From assembly GCA_023434265.1 (NCBI GenBank), contig JAEYTA010000044.1, positions 1-8,616 of the forward strand: 8,616 nucleotides of DNA, in the 5' to 3' direction. The position numbers were made by a program, and so were the translations under genes. Below the pieces are notes generated by a model. That model searched no databases, had not been told where the DNA came from, and saw only the letters and a program-made list of their open reading frames with translations. Source of the DNA: Pseudomonadota bacterium. Lineage in GTDB: Bacteria > Pseudomonadota > Alphaproteobacteria > Caulobacterales > Caulobacteraceae. The number at the start of each line of letters is the position of its first letter. Position 1 is the first letter of the stretch. This document shows, piece after piece, positions 1-5,706 of this stretch.

Positions 1-469
1 ACGTCAGGGTCAGGCGCAGGGCCTCGCGGGCGCCGCGTTCGCCCTGCTGCATCAGCGAGGGGAGCCAGGCGAAGGCGTGGAGCTCGACGGCGAAGGCGCG
101 GGTCGGGCTGGGCCGATTCCAGGGATCCTCAGGCGCCGGCGCTTCGAGACTGGCCCCGTCGAGAACGAATTTACCGCCGAGGACGGACTTGCCCGGGGCG
201 GGGTCGACCGGGCGGAAGTCCCGCGGCGTGGCGGCGAAAGCCTGGGCGGTGCGGCCCCTCAGGGTCAGGCCGTAGCCGGGCAGGCCGTAAAGCTCGATCC
301 ACAGCTGCCGGGTCAGCAGGCGACCGGCGACCGCCGGCCACAGCTCCGGCCCCGTCGACGCCTCGGTGGTGCGGACCGGGGTCCGCATCGGCGCTCCACG
401 CAGACCCGGAATCTCGCCGGGAGCGGGGCCGGAAGCTTCGGTGCGGGCGAACGGACCGAGAGGGCTCAT
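1..469 (-). CDS. Heparinase II/III family protein, N-terminal part (3' end outside window)
   Basis: Reading from the ATG at 469 gives 156 open codons that leave the window. The visible part contains LTRQLWIELYGLPGY (about residues 57-71) and later EDPWNRPSP followed by RAFAVELHAFAWLPSL (about residues 115-140). This is the pattern I associate with the N-terminal alpha-helical region of alphaproteobacterial heparinase II/III-like proteins, which act as polysaccharide lyases or in cell-envelope glycan turnover. The catalytic beta-sandwich would lie beyond the left edge, so activity cannot be judged. The start codon overlaps the rpe stop (ATGA, positions 469-466), implying translational coupling and one transcript. 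The first 50 residues are Pro/Ala/Arg-rich without an obvious signal peptide. Substrate is unknown; the family call rests on pattern memory and is moderately confident. Confidence 0.68.
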   Translation of the reverse strand, partial: MSPLGPFARTEASGPAPGEIPGLRGAPMRTPVRTTEASTGPELWPAVAGRLLTRQLWIELYGLPGYGLTLRGRTAQAFAATPRDFRPVDPAPGKSVLGGKFVLDGASLEAPAPEDPWNRPSPTRAFAVELHAFAWLPSLMQQGERGAREALRLTLT

Positions 470-1155
470 GCCGGGAGGGCAGTGTCCGCCGGGGCCGGGG
501 CCGTCTTCAGCGCCCGGATATTGTCGGCATAGGCCGCCGGCCCGCCGCGGAACACGGCCGTGCCGGCCACCAGGGCGTCGGCGCCGGCGGCGACACAGGC
601 GCCGGCGTTGGCGGCGGTCACCCCGCCATCGACCTGCAGATGCGCCGTCGATCCGGCGGCGTCGAGCAGGGCGCGGGCGCGCTCGATCTTGCGCAGGGTC
701 GACGGAATGAAGGACTGGCCGCCGAAGCCGGGATTGACCGACATCAGCAGTACGAGATCGACGAGGTCGATCACCTCTTCCAGCACATCCAGCGGCGTGC
801 CTGGATTGAGCACGACTCCGGCCTTGGCGCCCAGCTGGCGGATGCGGCCGAGGGTGCGGTGCAGGTGCGGCCCGCTCTCGGGGTGGACGGTCAGGATGTC
901 GGCCCCGGCGTCGCGGTAGGCCTCCAGCCAGGGATCGACTGGCGCGACCATCAGGTGCACGTCGAAGGGCAGGGACGTATGCGGCCGGATGGCCTTCACG
1001 GTGTCCGGGCCCATGGTCAGATTGGGCACGAAATGGCCGTCCATGACGTCGACGTGGATCCAGTCGGCGCCGGCGGCTTCGAGGGCGCGGACCTCCTCGC
1101 CGAGGCGGGCGAAGTCGCTGGCGAGGATGGACGGGCAGATCAGGGGAGCGGCCAT
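466..1155 (-). CDS. rpe: Ribulose-phosphate 3-epimerase
   Basis: The 229-residue protein is the usual length for Rpe, a cytosolic metal-dependent TIM-barrel enzyme. It interconverts D-ribulose 5-phosphate and D-xylulose 5-phosphate in the pentose phosphate pathway (and the Calvin cycle where present). Visible family signatures are CPSILASDF (7-15), WIHVDVMDGHFVPNLTMGP (32-50) with metal ligands and catalytic residues His34 and Asp36, DVHLMV (65-70) with His67, VNPGFGGQSFIP (140-151) for phosphate binding, and LQVDGGV (173-179) with catalytic Asp176. All expected catalytic and metal residues are present. The ATG at 1155 is chosen because the family N-terminus begins directly there; the same frame is open upstream to 1971 but that sequence is antisense to the next gene. 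Its ribosome binding site is poor. The stop overlaps the downstream heparinase-type start by four bases. It is divergent from the OsmC gene across a 102 bp gap. Confidence 0.97.
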   Translation of the reverse strand: MAAPLICPSILASDFARLGEEVRALEAAGADWIHVDVMDGHFVPNLTMGPDTVKAIRPHTSLPFDVHLMVAPVDPWLEAYRDAGADILTVHPESGPHLHRTLGRIRQLGAKAGVVLNPGTPLDVLEEVIDLVDLVLLMSVNPGFGGQSFIPSTLRKIERARALLDAAGSTAHLQVDGGVTAANAGACVAAGADALVAGTAVFRGGPAAYADNIRALKTAPAPADTALPA

Positions 1156-1257
1156 GGCCCCCGGATAGGACGCCCCGGCGGCGCGGGCAAGCGGAGGGGT
1201 GGTCAGGCCTCGCCGGCAAGCTTTACAGTACGGCGCCGGACACAAGCGGAGGGCGCG

Positions 1258-1725
1258 ATGAGTGAACACCTGGCCACCGTCGAATGGACCCGGGGCGAGC
1301 AGCCCTTCGTCGATAACCGCTACGCCCGCGCCCACGACTGGCGCTTCGACGGCGGGGCGGTGGTGCGCGGTTCCTCGGCGCCGTCCAGCGTGCCCGAGCC
1401 GCTGTCCGATCCGGCCGCGGTCGACCCCGAGGAGGCGCTGGTGGCGGCGGTGTCCAGCTGCCACATGCTGTTCTTCCTCGCCTATGCGGCGCGGGCGGGC
1501 TTCGTCGTCGACAGCTATCGCGACGAGGCGGTGGGCGTGCTGGGCAGGGACGAGCGCGGCAAGGTGTCGATGACGGCCGTGACCCTGCGGCCGGCGGTGG
1601 CCTTCTCCGGAGACAAGCGGCCCGATCCGGCCTCGCTGAACGAGCTGCACCGCCGCGCCCACGAGGCCTGCTACGTGGCCAACTCCATCCGGGCCCCGGT
1701 ATCGGTCGAGCCGGCCGCCGCCTGA
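1258..1725 (+). CDS. OsmC family peroxiredoxin-like protein
   Basis: The protein has 155 residues, matching the OsmC/Ohr superfamily. These are cytosolic dimeric thiol peroxidases that reduce organic hydroperoxides with a cysteine pair. Visible features are an N-terminal beta-rich part (1-60), the helix with the first conserved cysteine in AVSSCHMLFFLAYA (Cys68), and the second in AHEACYVANSI (Cys138). Both redox cysteines are therefore present. The second motif matches the general OsmC type more than classical Ohr, so a narrower name is not given. The ATG at 1258 is preceded by a good Shine-Dalgarno, GGAGGG at 1248-1253. The gene is divergent from rpe, and its last 55 bases overlap the 3' end of the convergent hydrolase gene. 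Role in oxidative-stress defence is inferred from the family; the physiological substrate is unknown. Confidence 0.9.
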   Translation: MSEHLATVEWTRGEQPFVDNRYARAHDWRFDGGAVVRGSSAPSSVPEPLSDPAAVDPEEALVAAVSSCHMLFFLAYAARAGFVVDSYRDEAVGVLGRDERGKVSMTAVTLRPAVAFSGDKRPDPASLNELHRRAHEACYVANSIRAPVSVEPAAA

Positions 1726-2471
1726 GGCGCCACGGCGACGTCCTCCAGCAGGGCCGCGAAGCGTCGCACCGCCTCCTCGGCCAGTTCGGGGTGGTAGCGC
1801 ATCGGCGGGGCGGTCATCGGCTCGTCGAAGCTGTGGGTGCCGTCGGCGATCCAGGTCTCCACCTCGGCGCCGCAGTCGCGGATCATTTCGTGCACCCGCG
1901 CGGCGTTGCGCACCGTGGTCAGGTGGTCCGAACGGGCGATCACCGCCAAGGTCTTCGGACAGTGCCGCCACGGCCGCATCCGGTTGAGAGCCGCGATCCC
2001 GACGTAGGGATAGGCCAGGTAGGTCGCCAGCACGCCGTCGAGGTCTACGTCGCCGGGGTTGGCCAGTCCCAGCATGCCGGGGCGGCGTTCCGAACTCATC
2101 GCCTCCATGATGCCCCAGCCGCCGTGGCTCCAGCCGGCCAGGGCGATCCTGGAGGCGTCGACGTCGGGCCGCTGCGAGACGCCGTGGAGGGTGGCGAGGA
2201 TATCCCCGGCCCGATCATGGCCGCGCAGCAGCAAACCGGTGCACACCGTGGCCATGGCGAACTGCCGGCTCCAGCCGCGCGGGCCGTAGGAGTCGACGGT
2301 GAAGGCGCGCCAGCCCGCCGCCTTCGCCGCCGCCGCGTATTTCGGCAGGTGGCCGCGCAAGCCCCCGCAGCCGTGGAACAGCAGCACCGCCGGCCGCGGC
2401 CGGTCGTCGTCGGGGCCGGTGACGGTGGTGTGCGGCTCCAGCCGGGCCCAGCGCTGGGAGAGGGTGTCCAT
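1671..2471 (-). CDS. Dienelactone hydrolase family / alpha-beta hydrolase
   Basis: A 266-residue alpha/beta hydrolase. The oxyanion-hole segment is VLLFHGCGGLRG (29-40), the nucleophile elbow is LAGWSHGGWG (111-120) with Ser115, the acid is probably Asp182 in VIARSDHLTT, and the catalytic histidine is His213 in ADGTHSFDE. The triad is complete. The overall layout resembles the dienelactone hydrolase family, although a classical DLH uses cysteine as nucleophile and this protein has serine, so a carboxylesterase-like activity is equally possible. No signal peptide is visible, so it is probably cytosolic. The last 20 or so residues (about 245-266) look like a low-complexity extension, and this is the part encoded opposite the osmC-family 3' end. 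No convincing ribosome binding site precedes the ATG at 2471. Substrate unknown. Confidence 0.85.
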   Translation of the reverse strand: MDTLSQRWARLEPHTTVTGPDDDRPRPAVLLFHGCGGLRGHLPKYAAAAKAAGWRAFTVDSYGPRGWSRQFAMATVCTGLLLRGHDRAGDILATLHGVSQRPDVDASRIALAGWSHGGWGIMEAMSSERRPGMLGLANPGDVDLDGVLATYLAYPYVGIAALNRMRPWRHCPKTLAVIARSDHLTTVRNAARVHEMIRDCGAEVETWIADGTHSFDEPMTAPPMRYHPELAEEAVRRFAALLEDVAVAPQAAAGSTDTGARMELAT

Positions 2472-2496
2472 GAGCAGAGCTTAGCCGCGGACGGCC

Positions 2497-2661
2497 CACC
2501 CGTCTCCTCCCCGTCGCGCAGCGATGGGGAGGTGGATCGACGGCGACAGCCGGCGAGACGGAGGGGCTCTGTCCGCCGCACGGTCGAGCTTGCGGCCGGC
2601 AGCCCCTCCACCGCTTCGCGGTCCCCCTCCCCATCGCTTCGCAACGGGGAGGAGACGGGTG
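2497..2661. repeat. Nested inverted-repeat intergenic element
   Basis: Two 36-base arms, 2497-2532 and 2626-2661, are inverted copies matching at 34 of 36 positions. Each arm is itself a hairpin: in the left arm CCTCCCCGTCGC (2506-2517) pairs with GCGATGGGGAGG (2521-2532) around a GCA loop, with one G-T pair. Inside the element a second stem, GGAGGGGCT (2560-2568) with AGCCCCTCC (2601-2609), nests between the arms. The element fills most of the 237 bp between purH and the hydrolase gene. It resembles REP- or MITE-like palindromic repeats that I recall as frequent in intergenic DNA of Caulobacterales; copy number cannot be seen from one window. It may also act as a terminator for purH or in RNA processing. 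It is open in several frames but encodes no credible protein. Confidence 0.75.
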
Positions 2662-2708
2662 CGCTCAAGCAGCGAGCGACCGCGTCGCGAGCGTTAGCGC
2701 CCCAAAAA

Positions 2709-4313
2709 TCAGTGCCGGAACACCCGCACGCCGGTGAAGGCCATGGCGATCCCCGCCTCGTCGGCCGCCGCGATGACCTCGGCGTCGCGGATCGAGCCGC
2801 CGGGCTGGATCACCGCCGTGGCCCCGGCGGCGACCGCCTCCAGCAGGCCGTCGGCGAAGGGGAAGAAGGCTTCGGAGGCGCAAGCCGAGCCCTGCGCCAG
2901 CGAGTGGGCCAGGCCCTTGGCCTCGCCGGCCTCGCGGGCGCGGATGGCGGCGATGCGGGCCGAGTCGCGGCGGTTCATCTGACCGGCGCCGATGCCGGCG
3001 GTCTGGCCATCCTTCGCATAGACGATGGCGTTGGACTTGACGTGCTTGGCCACGGTGAAGGCGAACAGCATGTCCTGGATCTCGGTCGGGGTCGGCTGCC
3101 GCCGGGTGACGATCTTCAGGTCGGCCGGCGTGATGCGGCTGCGGTCGCGGCCCTGCACGAGGAGGCCGCCGGCCACCGAGCGGAACACCTCGCCCGCGGC
3201 CAGCGGGTCCGGCAGACCGTCGGTGAGCAGCAGGCGCAGGTTCTTCTTGGCGGCGAAGACGGCTTGCGCCTCCTCGTCGGCGCCGGGGGCGATGACCACC
3301 TCGGTGAAGATGCCGGTGATCGCCTTGGCGTCGGCGCCGGTGAGGGGACGGTTGACCGCCACCACCCCGCCGAAGGCCGAGACCGCGTCGCACTCCAGCG
3401 CCCGGGCGTAGGCCTCCTCGAGGCTGTTCCCGACGGCCACGCCGCAGGGGTTGGCGTGCTTGACGATGACGCAGGCCGGGGCCTCGAACTCGGCGACCAG
3501 CTCGTATGCCGCGTCGGCGTCGGCGATGTTGTTGTAGCCCAGCTCCTTGCCCTGCAGCTGGCGGGCGTTGGCGACCCCCGGACGGGTTTCGCCCGTGCGG
3601 TAGAAGGCGCCGGTCTGGTGCGGGTTCTCGCCGTAGCGCAGGGTCTGGGCCAGGGCGCCGGCGACCGACTTGCGGGCCGGAGCGGCGTCGCCCAGCTGGC
3701 CGGCGAACCAGCCCGAGACGGCGGCGTCGTAGGCGGCGGTGCGGGCGAAGGCGCGGGCCGCCAGTCGCTTGCGCAGCTCCAGGGTCGTGGCCCCGTCGGC
3801 CTTCAGCGCCTCGACGATCATCCCGATCGACTCGCCGTCGACGGCGACCGCGACATAGCCGTGGTTCTTCGAGCCCGAGCGGATCATGGCCGGGCCGCCG
3901 ATGTCGATGTTCTCGATGGCCGCCTCGAAGCCGCCGCCCGAAGCCACCGTCTGCTCGAACGGATAGAGGTCGATCCAGAGGATATCGACGCCGCCGATGC
4001 CGTGCGTCGCCATGGCCTCGGCGTGGGCCGGGGCGTCGCGCACGCCCAGCAGGCCGCCGTGCACCACGGGGTGCAGGGTCTTGACCCGGCCGTCCATCAT
4101 CTCCGGAAAGCCGGTCAGGTCGGCGACGTCCTTCACCGGCAGGCTTAAAGCCGCGATGGCGGCGCGGGTGCCGCCGGTCGAGACCAGCTCAACGCCGAGG
4201 CCGTGCAGGGTGCGGGCGACGTCCTCCAGCCCGGTCTTGTCCGACAGCGAGATCAGCGCGCGCTTCGGCGCCACGCGGTCGGGCGCGGGGGGGAAGTCGG
4301 GAGCGGCGGGCAT
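2709..4313 (-). CDS. purH: Bifunctional AICAR formyltransferase / IMP cyclohydrolase
   Basis: The 534-residue protein is full length for PurH, which performs the last two steps of de novo purine synthesis in the cytosol: 10-formyl-THF-dependent formylation of AICAR to FAICAR, then cyclisation to IMP. The IMP cyclohydrolase (MGS-like) domain spans about 15-205, with ALISLSDKTGLE (19-30), STGGTR (45-50) and GFPEMMDGRVKTLHPVVHGG (68-87). The AICAR transformylase domain spans about 210-534, with LRYGENPHQ (225-233), KHANPCG (285-291) carrying the catalytic Lys285-His286 pair, DAVSAFGG (309-316), VKSNAIV (425-431), NRRDS (447-451), EAFFPFADG (481-489), QPGGSIRD (503-510) and the typical ending FTGVRVFRH. 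No key residue is missing. The ATG at 4313 leaves an ordinary short N-terminal extension; the ribosome binding site is weak. The gene stands alone, with a candidate promoter upstream and the inverted-repeat element downstream. Confidence 0.98.
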   Translation of the reverse strand: MPAAPDFPPAPDRVAPKRALISLSDKTGLEDVARTLHGLGVELVSTGGTRAAIAALSLPVKDVADLTGFPEMMDGRVKTLHPVVHGGLLGVRDAPAHAEAMATHGIGGVDILWIDLYPFEQTVASGGGFEAAIENIDIGGPAMIRSGSKNHGYVAVAVDGESIGMIVEALKADGATTLELRKRLAARAFARTAAYDAAVSGWFAGQLGDAAPARKSVAGALAQTLRYGENPHQTGAFYRTGETRPGVANARQLQGKELGYNNIADADAAYELVAEFEAPACVIVKHANPCGVAVGNSLEEAYARALECDAVSAFGGVVAVNRPLTGADAKAITGIFTEVVIAPGADEEAQAVFAAKKNLRLLLTDGLPDPLAAGEVFRSVAGGLLVQGRDRSRITPADLKIVTRRQPTPTEIQDMLFAFTVAKHVKSNAIVYAKDGQTAGIGAGQMNRRDSARIAAIRAREAGEAKGLAHSLAQGSACASEAFFPFADGLLEAVAAGATAVIQPGGSIRDAEVIAAADEAGIAMAFTGVRVFRH

Positions 4314-4349
4314 GGCGGCGTCCGTATGTCAGGGGCGGGGGTGCGGGCG

Positions 4350-4378
4350 GCTCTAGCAGGCAAGCGGACGAAAGTCAG
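4350..4378 (-). promoter_or_regulatory. Candidate housekeeping sigma promoter of purH
   Basis: On the minus strand, GCTAGAGC (4357-4350) matches the Caulobacter sigma-73 minus-10 consensus GCTANAWC at seven of eight positions. Fourteen bases upstream, CTGACTT (4378-4372) partly matches the minus-35 TTGACGS. Spacing fits the 10-14 base rule for these promoters. Transcription would begin near 4340-4343, leaving a 5' leader of about 30 bases before the purH start at 4313, too short for a riboswitch. The minus-35 match is only partial, so this is a prediction. Confidence 0.45.
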
Positions 4379-4638
4379 CCGTGCGGGGATCAAGGGTGTT
4401 CCGCCCTTTTTTGATCGTTTTCTTTGTTGACGGAACAAGAGAATCGAGTCCGCAACATTGATTCGTTGCCGAATCGGGCTTACGTTGGTGAAGCGAGCGA
4501 CACGGTGAAATTCTGCCTGCCGTAGCACCGCAAGTGATCAAAACCCGGTTTCCATTGACGGGATTGAGATCGCCTAGGGAGCGCTTTGTAGGGTTCTGGG
4601 CAGGCCCTACCTCGCAACGGGAGCTTCGGCTCCCGTTT
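4379..4638. other. AT-richer non-coding stretch upstream of purH
   Basis: About 260 bases with no credible gene. GC is about 48-62% per 60-base line (4381-4440 lowest), against roughly 70-78% in neighbouring coding DNA. Contents seen are: a palindromic, terminator-like element on the plus strand (AAGGG 4392-4396, CCCTT 4404-4408, then a T run to 4412, flanked by GATC on both sides); TTGTT/AACAA half-sites at 4425-4438; the GANTC cluster at 4441-4475; a hairpin GTAGGG 4588-4593 / CCCTAC 4605-4610; and the UUCG hairpin at 4616-4637. Short open frames cross the region on both strands but have no family-like sequence. It may combine purH regulatory DNA with remnants of an insertion. Confidence 0.5.
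4441..4475. promoter_or_regulatory. Cluster of four GANTC sites with a perfect palindrome
   Basis: GAATC at 4441-4445, GAGTC at 4446-4450, GATTC at 4460-4464 and GAATC at 4471-4475 fall within 35 bases. The last two belong to a perfect inverted repeat GATTCG-TTGC-CGAATC (4460-4475). GANTC is the site methylated by CcrM in Caulobacterales and other alphaproteobacteria; in Caulobacter, methylated GANTC in promoters is read by GcrA. The cluster sits about 65-100 bases upstream of the candidate purH minus-35. A regulatory role is inference; the palindrome could instead be an operator for an unknown regulator. Confidence 0.4.
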
Positions 4639-4641
4639 CTA
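4555..4641 (+). ncRNA. Candidate small RNA with promoter-like start and intrinsic terminator
   Basis: TTGACG (4555-4560) is a perfect minus-35 of the Caulobacter type. A weak minus-10-like CCTAGGGA (4573-4580) follows at a 12-base spacing. A transcript from about 4585 would form hairpin GTAGGG/CCCTAC (4588-4610) and end at the UUCG-capped terminator hairpin and its T-rich tail at 4641, giving a product of only about 55-60 bases. I do not recognise an Rfam family. The same hairpin could merely end the opposite-strand gene, so the RNA call is speculative. Confidence 0.22.
4616..4641 (+). terminator. UUCG-capped terminator hairpin
   Basis: AACGGGAGC (4616-4624), tetraloop TTCG, GCTCCCGTT (4629-4637), followed by TCTAT: a 9 bp perfect stem with a stable UUCG loop and a short T-rich tail on the plus strand. 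On the minus strand it lies directly after the TAG (4641-4639) that ends the restored frame of the broken PBECR-like gene, but there only two Ts follow the stem. It may serve both directions. Confidence 0.6.
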
Positions 4642-5051
4642 TATCTGACCGTGAGGACGGATGATCGGAAGCGGCTTTGCCAGCTCTCGTCGATACTTCC
4701 TCTCATTCAATCGGCAGAACGAGGTCGCATAAATGCGGCGGCCGTTCTCTGTGACCTTGAGATAGGCCCGAACGCCGTATCCCACCAATAGCGGTCGACA
4801 TACAAGACCACCGCCCGCCCGTCGCCATCCTGTCTTACCTCGCCAAATAGGATTGCCGGACGGAGCGCGACGTAATCGTCCGCTTTAAGGTCGGGGTGCC
4901 TGATCTTCTGCTTTTCCAGAGTTTCCGGCGAGAGGAGAACGCGGGTCACTCGTGCGCCCAATACATCAGCGAGCGGGCGCTCGATGTTGCAGACAATGAC
5001 CGGGTCAATCCGAAGGCCGTCGTAGAGGCCGCGGAAGTGGTTGAAGTTCAT
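4639..5051 (-). pseudogene. PBECR-type (barnase/EndoU/colicin E5/RelE-like) nuclease-fold protein, frameshifted
   Basis: From the ATG at 5051 the frame encodes NFNHFRGLYDGLRIDPVIV (2-20), VTRVLLSPETLEKQKIRHPD (35-54) and DDYVALRPAILFGEV (58-72). This resembles the PBECR superfamily, phage-associated small nuclease-like domains with a conserved HPD segment (His52-Asp54). After residue 90 (YWW) this frame turns into unrelated sequence and stops at 4707. Minus-one frame from about 4782 instead reads GYGVRAYLKVTENG, then RRIYATSFCRLNERKYRREL, then ends at TAG 4641-4639. That is the C-terminal strand pattern expected of the fold. One missing base in the GGG run (complement of 4781-4783) explains both; a restored protein would have about 137 residues. 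No strong ribosome binding site is seen. GC is about 59%, lower than neighbours, suggesting transfer. Sequencing error or recoding are alternatives. If the family call is wrong the frameshift evidence still stands on sequence grounds. Nuclease activity is not established. Confidence 0.62.
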
Positions 5052-5119
5052 GCGCCCATTATCGGCGACGTCGAGATTCGCCTCAACGCACGGCGGTATC
5101 TGAGCCTGTGGCCAAGCTC

Positions 5120-5653
5120 TCAGACGATGGTGGAGAAATCCACCACCACCGGCTCCCGTCCGATCAGCGCCAGGAACCGCCGGAAGTCCGCCTGCGTCAG
5201 CGCCGTCGTGGCCGTGTTGGTCAGGGGGTGGAAGTTGACGATCTCCGCGTCCCACAGGGCCTTGTCGAGCACGAAGGTCACGCGCTGGCCGGGGTCGTTG
5301 ATCAGGCCGAGCGCCGTCACCGAGCCGGGGCGCACGCCCAGCGTCTCCCACAGCATGGCCTCGTTGCCGAAGCTCAGTCGCGCCGAGCCGATCCATTTGT
5401 CGGCGCGCTTCAGGTCCACCACCGTGTCCTGCCGGGCGGAGATCAGCCACAGCTTCCCCTTCTTGTCCTTTAGGAACAGGTTCTTGCTGTGGGCGCCGGG
5501 CATGGCGGCCTTCAGCTCCAGCCCCTCCTCGACGCGGAACACGGCCGGGTGCTCGTGGGTCGTATGCGGAATGCCCTGCGCCGCCAGCCAGGCCAGCAGA
5601 CGGTCGCGGTCGTAGAGGGGCTCGGGGAGGAGGGCCGGCTTGTGTTCGGTCAT
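5120..5653 (-). CDS. proX: Prolyl-tRNA deacylase (ProX, YbaK/EbsC editing domain)
   Basis: A 177-residue single-domain protein of the YbaK/ProX family, which hydrolyses mischarged Ala-tRNA(Pro) in trans as translation quality control in the cytosol, complementing prolyl-tRNA synthetases that lack the inserted editing domain. Family features visible are HEHPAVFRVEEG (33-44), PGAHSKNLFLKDKKGKLWLI (52-71) with the conserved Lys57 expected at the active site, GSVTALGLIND (110-120) for the GXXXP-like substrate loop region, and the C-terminal FHPLTNTATT (141-150). The length is normal. The ATG at 5653 is divergent from the DUF6065-family gene across 53 bp, which contains the palindrome GTCGCGAC (5679-5686). 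The downstream PBECR-like gene on the same strand begins 68 bases after the stop, so a shared transcript is possible. Confidence 0.92.
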   Translation of the reverse strand: MTEHKPALLPEPLYDRDRLLAWLAAQGIPHTTHEHPAVFRVEEGLELKAAMPGAHSKNLFLKDKKGKLWLISARQDTVVDLKRADKWIGSARLSFGNEAMLWETLGVRPGSVTALGLINDPGQRVTFVLDKALWDAEIVNFHPLTNTATTALTQADFRRFLALIGREPVVVDFSTIV

Positions 5654-5706
5654 GGGGCGAAGCTAGGGGTGAAGACCTGTCGCGACCAGCCTGCCGGAGA
5701 CCGCCC

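Noticed and set aside
1156..1971. Upstream extension of the rpe reading frame
   Set aside because: The family N-terminus begins exactly at ATG 1155 and the extension is antisense to the OsmC-family gene and low complexity.
2096..2668. Minus-strand frames across the inverted-repeat element, such as PVSSPLRSDGEGDREAVEG
   Set aside because: They are translations of the palindromic repeat itself and of the hydrolase gene out of frame; such peptides are a known type of spurious annotation for these repeats.
1791..4148. Very long plus-strand open frame (785 codons) opposite the hydrolase and purH
   Set aside because: It is antisense to two confident genes, runs through the intergenic repeat, has Gly/Arg/Asp-rich composition typical of high-GC shadow frames, and has no recognisable domain.
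4314..4400. Possible ZTP (pfl) riboswitch before purH
   Set aside because: The predicted leader is only about 30 bases and I do not see the conserved pfl core in the minus-strand sequence.
4353..4706. 117-codon minus-strand frame upstream of purH
   Set aside because: It starts inside the broken PBECR-like gene in an unrelated frame, crosses the terminator hairpin and the purH promoter, and resembles no family.
4534..4791. 85-codon plus-strand frame beginning MIKTRFPLTG
   Set aside because: It spans the UUCG terminator and is antisense to the PBECR-like gene; no ribosome binding site or family-like sequence.
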